Source: Echinarachnius parma (lineage: Eukaryota; Echinodermata; Echinoidea; Clypeasteroida; Echinarachniidae). From it: a DNA stretch of 64,000 nucleotides. A program made the translations under genes and the position numbers. This document shows, piece after piece, positions 1-10,800 of this stretch; position 1 is the first letter of the stretch, and every line of letters starts with the position of its first letter. The notes under the pieces were generated by a model. That model was not told where the DNA came from and ran no database searches. It saw only the letters and a list, made by a program, of their open reading frames with translations. Location: the NCBI GenBank assembly GCA_037951105.1, contig JBAMJV010003042.1, forward strand, positions 352,501 through 416,500, read 5' to 3'.

Positions 1-166
1 AATCATTACAAAACCTCTGAAATACCGATGGACTTTAAAATGGCCCGAGCTACAGCTATTCACAAAGGAGGCTCATATGAAATTGATAACATTCGACCAA
101 TTTCAGTTCTACCCATTTTATCAAAAATATTAGAAAAAGCAGTACACACTCAATTATACTCGTACC

Positions 167-710
167 TTAAAGGGGTAGTTTAGTTTTGGTAAGGCTGAAC
201 TTTAGTAGCCAAAACCTGCACAGTAACATTATAAACTAATAGTTATAACTCCACCATGCTCGAAAGGTATACAAAATTACAAACGACCAAGTAAAACGCC
301 TGTTAACATTAAAAAAAGAGCCATTAAAACACAAGAGGGCGCTTTTTTAAAAGGCATTGGTTTCAACCATTTTCAACCAAAATGTTGCATGTGATGTTTT
401 GTTGATATAATGATTAAATAGCGAGATCATCAACAAACATTTAAAAAACGCTTTTAAAAATTTTTGAAAAAGTGCAAGCATTTTGTAATTTTTTCAAAAA
501 ATCATCTAATTATTTGGGACCCAAATAATTATAAGATCAGATATACTTATTGATATTTCAGCCGTTTCTGGGTCGATTTGGACCAAATAAAGTTTATTCT
601 CCCATTAAAATTGCATGTTCTCTCAAATTTGACACTCAGTTGTTTCATTACCTCACCAAAAAATTGCGATGTGCAGCGCCCTCTCTACCAAAACTAAACT
701 ACCCCTTTAA
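167..710. mobile_element. TTAA-flanked MITE, family A (536 bp)
   Basis: TTAA at 167-170 and 707-710 flanks an element with inverted ends AGGGGTAGTTTAGTTTTGGT and its complement. Excising it with one TTAA joins Y-L with N-D-N-K-M of the host LINE in frame. TTAA target duplication is the piggyBac signature; no transposase is inside. A second copy of the same family is at 14954-15488 and fragments end at 8911 and 54506. Confidence 0.88.
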
Positions 711-786
711 TGACAATAAAATGTTATCATCCCATCAGTCTGGATTTAGACCATCACATTCGACAGCAACATTCGACGGTTTGACT

Positions 787-3207
787 AATGTTTTGGATAC
801 AGACTTTACTATTCAAGAGTTAAGTAAAGCTTTAGACAATTGTAAGCAATCGGCCCCTGGTCAGGACAAAATTCCATATGTAGTCTATACAAATTTGTCT
901 GCCACAAGTAAGTTATTGTTTTTGAAGGTTTTGAATATTTGTTGGAATTCTGAAGTTATTCCTAAACAATTGAAGCACTCTATTATTGTTCCTATACGGA
1001 AACAAGGTAAACAATCACAAGAATTGTCTTCCTATCGACCAATAGCTTTAATGTCGTGCATGAGTAAGATATTGGAAAAAATGATAAAGGAAAGACTATA
1101 TTGGTTGGTTGAAAAACACAATATTTTGCCTCCTTTTATGAGTGGTTTTCGAAAAGGACGCAATATAGTGGACAATATAGTTGAATTAGAAAATTCTATA
1201 CAAACAAATTTAAATACAGGACTTCATACTTTAGCCTTGTTTCTAGATATAGAAAAGGCGTATGATAAATTATGGAATGAAGGATTGATGTTTAAATTAG
1301 CACAAATTGGAATAAGAGGAAAAATGTATACTTTTTTAGAACATTATCTTGAAAATCGCACCTTTCAGGTAAAAGTGGGACAAACAAAGTCACAAATATA
1401 TGAACAATGTAATGGGCTTCCACAGGGAAGTGCTTTAAGCCCGCTGTTATTTAATATTATGATGAAAGATATCCCTGTCGTCCCCGGAATACAAATATCT
1501 TTGTATGCAGATGACTGCGCTGTTTGGATTTCAGGGATGAATTTATTTGATATGACAGAACAACTACAGAATTATATTGGAATATTACAAAATTGGTTCC
1601 ATAAATGGAGATTTAAGTTATCAGTACACAAAACAGTTCCTGTCTTGTTTACTAGAAGTAGACATGTAGAATATCCTATTTTGAAAATAAATAATGAAGA
1701 TTTAATGTTTAAAGAAAGTCAACGATTTTTAGGAATTATATTTGATAAACACCTTACTTGGCAAAAACATATTGAGAATATAGTACTTAGATGTAAAAGG
1801 AAATTAAATATACTTAGAACTTTAACAAAAACGGAATGGGGAAGCTCATCGAAATCTCTCTTAATGGTATACAGAGCAATGATACGATCTCTTTTGGATT
1901 ATGGATGTGAGGCATATAATAGCGCCTCTGACACGGTCAAAAAACCTCTTAACTCAATTCAATTTCAAGCACTTCGGATATGTGCCGGTGCACTCCCTTC
2001 AACGCCATTAGCATCTTTGCAAGTCGAAATGGGAGAAATGCCTCTGGACATTAGAAGAAATTTTATGACAGAAAAATATAAATTTAGTTTGCAGAGACAC
2101 TTAGATCACCCATTGTTAAAAGTTTTTCGGCCAGATTGGCAAGTGAAATTAATTATGAAATGTAAAGCAGGAAACAGACCTTTTGCATGCAGAATAAGTA
2201 ATATCGGTAGTGTCTCTGTTGAACCTTTTTTGTCATCTCCACTACCTCCGTGGCTTCTTAGCCCAGCACACATATCTATTGAATTGAGTCAAGAATTCAC
2301 AAAGGATAACAACCCAGCCTACCTTCAACAAAAAAGTATTGAATTAATTCAAAAGAAATGGTCAGCACAATTGCACATATTCACGGATGGTTCAAAGGCA
2401 CCCGGTTCAGTGAGATGCTCAGCGGCTTTTTATGTACCGGCCTTTTCATACTCACAGTCGAAAAGACTTACAGATTTTACATCATCATATAGAGCAGAAT
2501 TGGCAGCAATCGCTTTAGCTCTGGATTGGTTACAGTCTGTTGAAGTGTATGTTGGAGTGGTAATCTTTTCAGATTCTTTGAGCTCACATAATAAAATTTC
2601 AGAATCATTTGTATTAGAGATTGTGAGTATTCTTACAAATTTAGATAAGACAGGTAAAGATATCTTTTTTGAATGGATACCGAGTCACTGCGGAGTAAAT
2701 GGAAATGAAATGGTGGATTACTATGCAAAACAAGCATTATATAAAGATATTGAAATACGTAATGGTCTTGCTCTTTCAGAATTAAAGACAATTTTAAATG
2801 AACGAGCCGTAAATACATGGCAACGTCGATGGGAAGATTCTAATTATTTTTTAAAAGAAATACAGCCATTTGTTAAACAACAGGTTTTGTGTAATTTAAA
2901 TAGACAATCTGAAAAGATTTTCAGAAGACTACGTTTGGGAATTTTAGGCCTTCATTTTGATTTATATAAACTTGGGATTCACCCCACAGGGAAATGTGAT
3001 TTTTGCTCTTCGTTAGAAACGGTCACTCATTATTTTATGGAGTGTCGTAGATATTTAATTGAACGAGCAATGATGTTCGTTGAAATTAATATTTTTGAAA
3101 ATGATATGAAAATGATTCTAAAATCCACAGATATACATGTTCAAGCGGCTATTGTCCGTTTTGTACAAAGGACAAAACGATTCGCTATACAGCAAACTTT
3201 CGTGTAA
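787..3207 (+). CDS. LINE polyprotein, 5'-truncated: reverse transcriptase plus RNase H
   Basis: About 807 codons are open without a stop. Order seen: RT fingers with YRPIALMSCMSKILEKM, palm with LFLDIEKAYDKLW, GLPQGSALSPLLF and the catalytic SLYADDC near 1500-1520, then thumb. RNase H (about 2370-2760) has TDGS, RAEL, FSDSLS, PSHCGV and NEMVDYYAK, so all acidic residues and the His are kept. A C-terminal CDFC...H...C knuckle follows near 2995-3045. No endonuclease or ORF1 is present, so the copy is 5'-truncated. RT-RNH-CCHC order fits the I superfamily. It is related to the minus-strand LINE at 23.4-28.65 kb but is a different subfamily. The open frame extends upstream to 550 only because the MITE and the host LINE happen to be open in the same frame; the likely junction is at about 787-800. 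Confidence 0.85.
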   Translation, partial: NVLDTDFTIQELSKALDNCKQSAPGQDKIPYVVYTNLSATSKLLFLKVLNICWNSEVIPKQLKHSIIVPIRKQGKQSQELSSYRPIALMSCMSKILEKMIKERLYWLVEKHNILPPFMSGFRKGRNIVDNIVELENSIQTNLNTGLHTLALFLDIEKAYDKLWNEGLMFKLAQIGIRGKMYTFLEHYLENRTFQVKVGQTKSQIYEQCNGLPQGSALSPLLFNIMMKDIPVVPGIQISLYADDCAVWISGMNLFDMTEQLQNYIGILQNWFHKWRFKLSVHKTVPVLFTRSRHVEYPILKINNEDLMFKESQRFLGIIFDKHLTWQKHIENIVLRCKRKLNILRTLTKTEWGSSSKSLLMVYRAMIRSLLDYGCEAYNSASDTVKKPLNSIQFQALRICAGALPSTPLASLQVEMGEMPLDIRRNFMTEKYKFSLQRHLDHPLLKVFRPDWQVKLIMKCKAGNRPFACRISNIGSVSVEPFLSSPLPPWLLSPAHISIELSQEFTKDNNPAYLQQKSIELIQKKWSAQLHIFTDGSKAPGSVRCSAAFYVPAFSYSQSKRLTDFTSSYRAELAAIALALDWLQSVEVYVGVVIFSDSLSSHNKISESFVLEIVSILTNLDKTGKDIFFEWIPSHCGVNGNEMVDYYAKQALYKDIEIRNGLALSELKTILNERAVNTWQRRWEDSNYFLKEIQPFVKQQVLCNLNRQSEKIFRRLRLGILGLHFDLYKLGIHPTGKCDFCSSLETVTHYFMECRRYLIERAMMFVEINIFENDMKMILKSTDIHVQAAIVRFVQRTKRFAIQQTFV

Positions 3208-3953
3208 GCATAATATTAGTTTTATGTTTCTGTAAAATATTATAATATACACTGTAATGGTCTGTTTGTCTTTGGTTCGTTTTTTGTCATACCAATTTAC
3301 TATTATTATTATTATTATTATGTTTGCACCCACTGCACTGCACGTTATTTAGTGTGAGCCCACAATGCTTTGCTTGATAAAAACCTGACTTGGATGAGGC
3401 CGAGAGCATATAAGTGTGCGATCGCGCTACATTTTGTTTTTGTTTCCTTGTGTAAGGCTAACGCCCCCCTCTCTATGCCAGAGTGACCTAGGTGTATGTC
3501 GCCTTCTCTGATCCTCGACAGTATTATGCGAGTGAACAGAGGGGTGCGTACCCCGAAAGCCTAAGAAACGTACTTTGAGGGCTGGTAAGACGGCATCATG
3601 TGACAGGGGAGGGATCAGTGTTGCTAATTACATTTGGACAGTGGTGCGATCGCCCAATTGTATGTATTCTCAAGCCATGGAGATATATTTAGGATATCTA
3701 GATGTAGCTCCTGGCCATGCCTCGATAATTCTTTTATGCCTTGAAGATTTGTCAAAAAAAACTATTATTTATATTATGTGTGAAAAAAAAAAGAGAAAAT
3801 AGACAAAATAAATGCATACTTGTGTATATATAAATATTGATGATATAAATACATAGAAATTTAATTTTAAATTAAAAAAATGTATGGTAGTTGGCGACAA
3901 TAGTCACCATTGACTAATCGCCATAAAATTAAATAACAACAACAACAAACCTG
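787..3953 (+). mobile_element. I-like LINE, 5'-truncated, with 3'UTR
   Basis: The element runs from the truncated RT frame to an (AAC)n tail ending at about 3953; the host LINE resumes with VNDIVDYLLEYM from 3954. The 745-bp 3'UTR (3208-3953) holds an (ATT)n run near 3301-3320 and a small hairpin near 3890-3920 just before the tail. No convincing target duplication is visible at the 5' junction. Confidence 0.75.
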
Positions 3954-5069
3954 CGTAAATGATATTGTTGATTATTTACTTGAATACATGAATAATAAGC
4001 AGATTACTGGTGCAATATCGTTAGATCTTAAAAAAGCATTCGATTTAATTCCTCATGAAAAGATATTGGAAAAGATTATTTATTATGGAATAAGCGATAG
4101 CGAGTGTAATTGGTTTGTGAATTATTTAATTGGAAGAAAACAATGTGTTTCAATGCAACAATGTACAAGTGGTTTTGTTACAGTTAAAACCGGGGTCCCC
4201 CAAGGATCCATATTAGGTCCTCTCAAATTTTGTTTGTTCATAAATGATATGTGCAATTTGGAATTTCATTCACAAACGAAGCTGTCATTATATGCAGATG
4301 ATACAGTTATTTTTATAATACAGTTGATTTGTCTCAAGTATAGAATAATCTTCAGAAAGACTTTGATTTGATTATAAAATGGTTGGAAAATAATAACATG
4401 TACATACATTCAGGAAAGACGAAAACTATGGTCTTTGGACCTAAAAGAAAATTACAAAATGCAAAGTTTGAAATTATGTATAAAGATTTGAAATTAGAAT
4501 ACGTTCAAAAGATGAAATATTTAGGTGTGATATTAGATTCACAGTTATTATGGAATGAACATATTTTGTACACATGTAGTAAACTTTCTCGCTCTATAGG
4601 ATGTATTCGGCGCATAAAAACTTTATTACCAAATCAAATATTAGTTAATTTGTACTTTGCATTGTTGTTATCATATATAGATTATTGTTGTACCGCATGG
4701 GGAACCTGTTCAAAGACAAACTTGTTAAAGCTACAGAGATTACAAAACAAATAATATGCACGTCTAGTACTTAATATAGATCGATATACATCTCAATGCT
4801 TTTTGATGACTTCATTGAATTGGCAATCTATAGAAAATCGTATTAAATACCAGTATTGTATTCTTGTCTTTAAAATAGTTAATAAGCTTGTACCATCCTA
4901 CTTAGAATCATTGATAAGACCTTTTATTGCAAATTATAACACTAGATACGCCACAAATAGCACCTTGCTTATTCCCCAACCGAAAACCGAATATAAAAAA
5001 CGTTCCTTTTCTTATACCGGTAGCTATTTATTCAAGAAGCTTCCTATTATAGTCCAACACAGTATTTCA

Positions 5070-5469
5070 GCGTGTTCACAAACAACAAATTTTCATCCCT
5101 TTAATCATGACTAAAGAATCATGACTAATGGCAAGCCCTTTGTGTAAAAACTAGATACACTCTGTTTTCTCAGATAAACTCAATTTTTCTCAGATAAACT
5201 CAGTTTATCTCCAGATAAACACAGTTTATCAGAAAAACTCAGTTTATCAGTTGATAGACTCTGTCTATCTGGTGATAAACTGAGTTTATCTGGTGATAAA
5301 CTGAGTTTATCTGAGAAAAACTGAGTGTATCTGAGAAAAACATAGTTTATCTATTTTTTACACAAAGGGCTTGCCATAGGAATTTTTAATGAGAAGCTGA
5401 TTCTATAGTCAGCTGCTGATTCTTTAGTCATGATTAAGGGCTGAAAATGTTGTGTGTGAACACGGGGCC
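5070..5469. mobile_element. Foldback MITE with 3-bp TCA target repeat (400 bp)
   Basis: Inverted ends of about 50 bp contain GTGTTCACA...AATCATGACTAAAGAATC and its complement. TCA at 5067-5069 and 5470-5472 flanks it; removing the insert and one TCA restores H-S-I-S-L-K-V-F of the host LINE in frame. A 3-bp target fits PIF/Harbinger-type elements (inference). The same termini bound the much larger element at 54739-57266. Confidence 0.8.
5150..5360. repeat. Palindromic minisatellite of GATAAACTGAGTTTATC
   Basis: A short unit built on AACTCAGTTTATCTCAGATAA and its complement is repeated about ten times and inverts at the centre (about 5260). The whole foldback can therefore fold at two scales, as local palindromes and as one long hairpin. 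Confidence 0.8.
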
Positions 5470-5635
5470 TCACTCAAAGTATTTAAGAAAAGCTGCCTTC
5501 AGTTCAATACTATTCTATAATGTCCAGTTGTTATTTTGTAAATTGAATTCTTGCTAGATTACGTGTCCTACGCAAATTGGTTCCACGGAGGTTTATTTCA
5601 ATAGCCTCTCACCTCCCAGTCATGTTATCTCACTC

Positions 5636-5665
5636 TCTTCTTCTTCTTCTTCTTCTTCTCTTTTT
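5636..5665. repeat. (TTC)n microsatellite
   Basis: About eight TTC units in the 3'UTR of the decayed LINE, followed by a T/C-rich stretch. Confidence 0.8.
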
Positions 5666-5941
5666 TCTTTTCCTTTTCTTAACATCGTTTGATTGTGTAA
5701 AGCTAAGTAAGCCTTTTTATTTGTTGTAATACTTTGTTTGTGTTGTGTAGGTGTATTTTAATGTTTGTTTGTTATATCTGTTGACTACAGTTTGTTTAAT
5801 GTACGTAGCTTATTTATTATGCCAACTGTAATTGTTTTGTATTTGTATACAAGGGCGCACCTGTAAAGCAGTTTTTTAACTGAGGTTGCCTACACTGTAT
5901 TTTTAAAGAAGACTTGAATAAATAATAAATAAAAATAAAAA

Positions 5942-6340
5942 TACCTGCTCAGCAAACGGGTGGGCGATGTCCAAGTTTCGGTCGATGAACAATAGGTCTG
6001 TCGGTGCCCGTCCGACAACCGGGCGACGGCCGGGCGGGCGTCTTTCGTGGCCAGGTGCCAAACTCCTGAGTTGGCAGGAGAAGCCCGGCCAGGGCCCGTA
6101 GAAGCCACCCGACAGCGGCCAGATACCCGCACGAAGTGCGCTCGAAGCGCGCGTGATTTGTTTACAATCCGGATGGCATATGGGTGGAGGCCGTTCGGGT
6201 ATTGTAGGGAGCCCGTGCGACGGCCGCGCAGCTCTTCCAACCTCCCTCCGAATTTTAAAGCCCCAAATAGTCTAAAATCGTCAGATTTCTGCCCGAATAT
6301 CGATCGAATATCTACCGATGGCTGAGCGATCTACGGGCGA
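5942..6340. other. GC-rich stretch of unknown nature
   Basis: The base composition is sharply richer in GC than the surroundings. Open frames on both strands have no recognisable domain. It directly abuts the GC-rich foldback that follows and may be an older part of that element. No gene is supported here. Confidence 0.35.
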
Positions 6341-6957
6341 CCTGTTTAAGGGGCCGTCACAAATACAATTTAAAAAACGGAGCCCGCCCGACTTCTCTGC
6401 GAGCTCAAAAGGGCATTTTCGCCAGGCATAAGGCCAGTGTATGCTCGATTACATGACTGCGGGCTCCGCCGCGTTTTTTTAAGGGGTCGGCCGACGTTCG
6501 CAGGGCACCGAAATCTGCTCCCAAATTCAGCGATTTTCGCCCGATTCCTTTTGTTTACTGATGGGCGCCGGATTTCTGATCACTGATGTCCATATAATAT
6601 TGTTCGCCCGAGCACCGTCCAATATGTGACAGGGACCAAAAAATACGCTCAACTCCCTGGCGGATTTTAAATTCGGCGACTCTCTGGCGATCTATAAATT
6701 CGGCCGGGGTCCGTTTGATTTGTGACGCAGGCATTACGAGAGGCATTACGAGTTCTGCGACCTCAAAATTCGGCGTTTGAAAGTCGCTGATTTGGGATCA
6801 GGTTTCGGTGCACTGCGAACGTCGGCCAAACCCTGAAAACGCGCCGGAGCCCGCAGTATTCGCGCAGACACCGGCCGTCGTCCTGGCGAAAATGACCGTT
6901 TGAGCTCGCAGAGAAGTCGGGCGGGCTCCGTTTGTGATTTGTGACGGCCCTTTTACG
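6341..6957. mobile_element. GC-rich foldback element
   Basis: Left arm about 6341-6510 and right arm about 6800-6957 are inverted copies. The outer ends read AGGGGCCGTCACAAAT and ATTTGTGACGGCCCTTTT, and CCCGCCCGACTTCTCTGCG is matched in the right arm. Spacer about 290 bp. No transposase. Flanks are TTTAA-like but no exact target repeat is clear. Confidence 0.75.
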
Positions 6958-7157
6958 ACGGCTCTATCTCGGGATAATTGAATCGTACACTAAATGAGCA
7001 ACTGATATAAGAAAAATATATTCTCAACTTTCTGAAATAATTTCTTTCATTTAAATTTGTTCGACAAATAGTTAATCTCTTTTATGACGATGATAGCCCT
7101 ATCACGCGCACACAAAATTCACGAAATTAGTCCCCCGGATTTGCAAATATATTTGCA

Positions 7158-7528
7158 TATATATAATAATATAATAATAATTGCGATTTATATAGCGCCT
7201 AATATGATTGATAATCATCTCTAAGCGCTTTACATTATTATTACCCCGGTCATCGGACACACGCTCACAATCAATCCACACATGACGTGCATGTTCTGCT
7301 CCCTTGGGAGCAATGCATTCTGGCGAGCCATATGGTGCACTTGACGGTATACAAGTGCAATTGCATACACGTCCAACTCCTAGCGGGTCCCCATTTATGC
7401 ACCTGGGTAGAGAGCAGCAGTGTGGATTAATTGTCTTGCTGAAGGACAAACGGAGTGTGCAGGGTTCGAACTCGGGATCTCGAGGTCAGAAAGCGCGTGC
7501 TCTACCGATTTTGCCACACCACGTCCAT
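7158..7528 (-). mobile_element. tRNA-derived SINE
   Basis: On the minus strand the head reads GGCAAAATCGGTAGAGC (A-box-like, near 7505-7520) and GAGTTCGAACCCTG (B-box-like, near 7460-7475), as in a degenerate tRNA gene. A body containing TCCTTCAGCAAGA follows, then a LINE-like tail AAAGCGCTTAGAGATG...AGGCGCTATATAAATCGC ending in AT repeats. The tRNA-like head is not a functional tRNA gene. Confidence 0.8.
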
Positions 7529-8038
7529 CAATTGACAATCAATATACTGTACCTTATAATGGATGTGGATAACTTATAAGCAATACATGCAGTCCAATGA
7601 TTTAGAAAATCAAATTTTTTGTCGATTTGCACGATATTTAGCATTCATATTATGTGTATCTCTAGACAACACCACCATGATCCATCAATAACATGGGTGT
7701 GCAATAAACTACGTGTGCGAGGGGACAATATTCGTTTAAGTGATAATTGTTTAAATCAATTACTAATGCTAAATATGCTCCAAATTAGTATTACCTAAAG
7801 TTATAGGCAAATGATGGAAATTACTGCGGAAATTGCACTTACCTAATTAATCTCGTTTGACAGGTAACTGTATTCCTGTTTTCGATGAGCGTAACTCAGA
7901 AATACATTTCACATATGGCACATATTTATGATTGTGAACGGTTCCTTGCTAATATTAAAAATACGAATAGCCCCATTGAACCTTGGCACATTACGGTTGG
8001 GACACGTCATACATTTCTTATTTGTCCCTAGTTGTATT
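7529..8038. other. Non-coding stretch, nothing recognised
   Basis: AT-rich sequence. I see no credible exon or repeat structure here. Confidence 0.4.
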
Positions 8039-8426
8039 AAGCCCCGGTCCCATATTGACGGTTATTACGGTGCATCGCAACGATTTGGCATTCGGGGAGA
8101 AAGCCTGTAAAGGCCAAGTCCCATACTGACGACTTTCACAGTGAATCGCATCGATTTGACATTCGTCGAGAAAATCACTTAGGTCGTGTTGCATCGTGTT
8201 ACATCGTATCGGTTCTTCCCCAAAACCGTTGCGCATCGTGAAGAAAATCGTGAAAGCGGAGCCAAAATCGCCGTCTTCAACTGTTCAAAACAGCTCGTCA
8301 CGTACGCCACAACGGTTTTCATAAAACATCGTTGTACATATTATGCTTTTGCATATTCGTGTCAAGTCGTTTCACGTCGTTGCAATTCGCTGCGACTAGT
8401 ATAGCTTCGTTGTAAAGATCGTCCAG

Positions 8427-8690
8427 TGGCGGATCCAGGGGGGGGGGGGGGGGGGTTAGGGGGTTTAACCCCCCCCCCCCCCCCCAAATTGGGCTGCCAA
8501 GTGAAAATGTATCAGCGAAAAAAGTGAGAAAAAAAGTTTTAAAAAAATCACTTACGGGGTTCAAAATAGCAAAATAAATCGCCGAGAGGAGGGACACTCC
8601 CCTCTCGGACTCTCCCCCCACTCGCCGCTACGCGGCTCGGACTTCGTTCCGCATCGTCATTGGGTCACCCCCCCCCCCCCCCCCCTTGTC
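8427..8690. mobile_element. Poly-G/poly-C element (GGCGGATCCAGG type)
   Basis: Begins GTGGCGGATCCAGG followed by a long G run, then a C run near 8470-8487 and another at about 8669-8687. The same organisation (a GGCG motif, a long G run, a GAAGCGAC-like word) recurs at several loci in the window. Confidence 0.55.
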
Positions 8691-8819
8691 GTCGCTTTCT
8701 GTTCTACCATATTCCCATTGTGGCGATTTTTTACGACGAACTATGACGAATCAGACCGAATTAACACGAGTCAGAATGAACCAAAATGAACCGACACGAC
8801 ACCAACGCGACAAAATGTG

Positions 8820-8911
8820 TGCTCTTTCGAATTTGACATTCAGTTTTACATTATCTCACCCAAAAAAATTATTGTGTATAGCGCCCTCTATTCCAACACT
8901 CAACTATCCCT
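8820..8911 (+). mobile_element. Remnant of TTAA MITE family A
   Basis: The block TCTTTCGAATTTGACATTC through GCGCCCTCT to CTCAACTATCCC matches the right part of the elements at 167-710 and 14950-15492. It ends at a TTAA (8912-8915) shared with the next element. Confidence 0.7.
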
Positions 8912-9103
8912 TTAAAAGGACAGGCCCTCTTTTGCAAGTTGAACGATATATAGTTTAAATGGAGGGACGCATTCGTTTTTCATTCGTAGAATCCAAATTA
9001 GAGGGCTGTTCGCTCTGATTCCTTTTTTGAGTGTTACATTGATCCCCATCCGTCAACTGAAAGCTGTTCAGACTTTTTGTAAAAGTGGATCTGTCCCTTT
9101 AAA
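8912..9103. mobile_element. Small TTAA-flanked MITE (184 bp)
   Basis: TTAA at 8912-8915 and 9100-9103 brackets imperfect inverted ends (AAGGACAGGCCCTCTTTT against the complement of AAAAGTGGATCTGTCCCT). Confidence 0.65.
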
Positions 9104-9290
9104 CCGTGGCTAAATCGAGTTGATTGTTCTTCTTACTCGTTGTGATTCGTTGCTGTTCGCCGTAATATGGGACTGGGGCTTATACAAACAAAACATATGG
9201 CGAAGCTAACGTTAAGTGAGTGACTTGGCTGTGCACGCCACTAATGGGGGGGGGGGGGGGGGGTGAGCGCGGTGCACTCAATTTGTATTC

Positions 9291-9367
9291 ATTGCGCCCG
9301 CCCCCGCCACCGCCCCCGCCACCGCCCCCGCCCCCGCCGCCCCCGCCGCCCCCGCCCCCGCCCCCCG
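9291..9367. repeat. GCCCCC-rich tandem repeat
   Basis: About 75 bp of CCCGCC/CCACCGCCC units on the plus strand, so the minus strand has many G-runs of 4-6. It follows a poly-G run at 9246-9262. It is a candidate G-quadruplex (minus) and i-motif (plus). Confidence 0.8.
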
Positions 9368-10443
9368 CTATTCTTTTTTTTTTACTACAGTACTAGCGAT
9401 ACATAATCCAAAGTCCTAGCTATTGTATAAGTTTATTTGCTATACTTCTTCTTCTTCCGTTTTGGTACAGTCCACCAGCGCGGTGTATCCTATAGCTAGG
9501 ATTCATGCAAGATTACCACAGATGCTGATAGTCGATCCTTTGTTTGCTCTAGTTGTGAACTTGAGTGATTAATAACCTTATAAAACAAATACACTCATCG
9601 TACATTATTTATTAGGGATAACGATAAGTCTTGTTGTTTCGTTTCAATTTTGTTTGATTCTGCACGCAGTGGGTCGAAGTCTAATTATACCCCTGTTCAA
9701 TAAAATATATTGGTCAACAATCTGACCATATCAAAACAAATAACTTGGGTTTTAGGGGAAAAAACATTGACAAGTACTATCTTCTGAAAAGAACGACACA
9801 AAAAACAACAGATTTTTCGTCTATTTTTCTTAGAAGTCGGTTAAATGCATCCACCTTCGATATGATAGCTATTTTGTTTTAGGGAAGGCGTCAAAATTAT
9901 CAGTGGGTTCCCTCAGTGGCACGAGCTTGAAGGATGTGCGCGACACGCTCTCCTGGAGAACAAAACATGCATTTTATAGCGCGCACCAGCTGAGCGGGGG
10001 CCACAATCGGTCGCACTCAGCTTGAACACGATTAATCTCCCCGCGCCACCCCTCCCCCGCTTACACAACTCAAACCAGTCTCGTCTTCGCACGATCGGTC
10101 TCTTGCCTAACAAATGGTTACAACTGCTTACCTGTGTCAAGTTTCCATTTCAATTATATGCACTTCATTGTTAATTTTGTTGATTTTAGTGACCTATTTT
10201 GTTACATAATAGTGGATCATCATAGATAGTCGAAGGTAATCTGACTGTATAATACGGTCCATATTTTGAGACACGTTTTCTTTTCGGGTAGTTCTTCGAT
10301 GCTGATCATTTAAAGGTTTGACTTTTCTAACCAAAACATTTATGCAATGCTATTAACACAAAGTTCATTCCTGCAATAAGTTATTATTTGTTCCTTTTGT
10401 GGCAAAGGGTCACATATTTTTTGTTGTTATGTTTGCTTGCAAG

Positions 10444-10800
10444 ATTCAAGTCCTGCTGACGCTGCCAGCATGACGTGCGATCGATCCGTCGCGATTGAAA
10501 TCGGATCGACGGCCCATCTCTCCTGTTCCTACTCATCCTCATCATCGTTATCAGGTTGGACAGTTTTGTGGTATGCCGATCGTGGCTCAGCCTCCGAATC
10601 ATCGTCGTTGGTGGAGATCATTAGCTGTGGAAGAAACTATTCATTTCAGAAGACGGCGAAGTACGAGCTGAATATCACCCGGGAGATGGGTGATATCACG
10701 TTAGCAGTGTTGGACACCCAGACCACAGATTCTCTGAATTACACTTGCACCGTCATTGGAGAAGGAATACGACAGGCAGTTGTTGAATTGAAAGTGGGAG
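10444..10800 (+). CDS. Exon: Ig (V-like) domain
   Basis: 357 bp, phase 1-1, bounded by TTTGCTTGCAAG and GGAGGTGAGT. The domain shows AHLSCSY (first Cys), VLWYADRG (Trp), ITLAVLDTQTTDSLNYTC (D...YxC). N-glycosylation sequons are NYS, NIT and NYT. A serine-rich loop lies between the first Cys and the Trp. The acceptor makes the apparent in-frame Leu/Met before it irrelevant. Confidence 0.8.

Larger units (their letters stand above)
1..5941 (+). mobile_element. Decayed CR1/L2-like LINE, split by three later insertions
   Basis: A reverse transcriptase reading frame enters from the left edge and is found in four pieces: 1-166 (motif IRPISVLPILSKILEKAV), 711 to about 786 (HQSGFRPSHSTATF), 3954-5069 (DLKKAFDLIPHEK, GVPQGSILGP, SLYADDTVIF, MKYLGVILDS) and 5470 to about 5520 (SLKVFKK). 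The 3'UTR then runs to an A-rich tail near 5941. The copy is dead: a frameshift follows YADD near 4313, and stops lie near 4350 and at 4752. Between the pieces sit a TTAA MITE, a second LINE and a foldback element. Removing two of them with one target copy restores the frame, which proves they are insertions. The clade call (CR1/L2/Rex1-like) rests on the C-terminal pattern and is moderate. Confidence 0.85.
8039..9182. mobile_element. Foldback MITE with nested insertions
   Basis: Ends AAGCCCCGGTCCCATATTGA and AATATGGGACTGGGGCTT are inverted copies. The interior repeats variants of TTCGTTGCGATTCG-type words. At least three younger pieces sit inside: a poly-G/poly-C element (about 8427-8690), a family A remnant (about 8820-8911) and a small TTAA element (8916-9099). 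Confidence 0.7.

Noticed and set aside
3575-3802. Short open frame in the LINE 3'UTR
   Set aside because: No domain; lies between the LINE stop and its (AAC)n tail.
5890-6746. GC-rich open frames on both strands
   Set aside because: No domain, no splice-compatible boundaries, partly within the foldback; composition alone keeps the frames open.
7450-7528. tRNA gene
   Set aside because: Boxes A and B are present, but the fold is degenerate and the sequence continues into a SINE body and LINE-like tail; also repeated at 10848.
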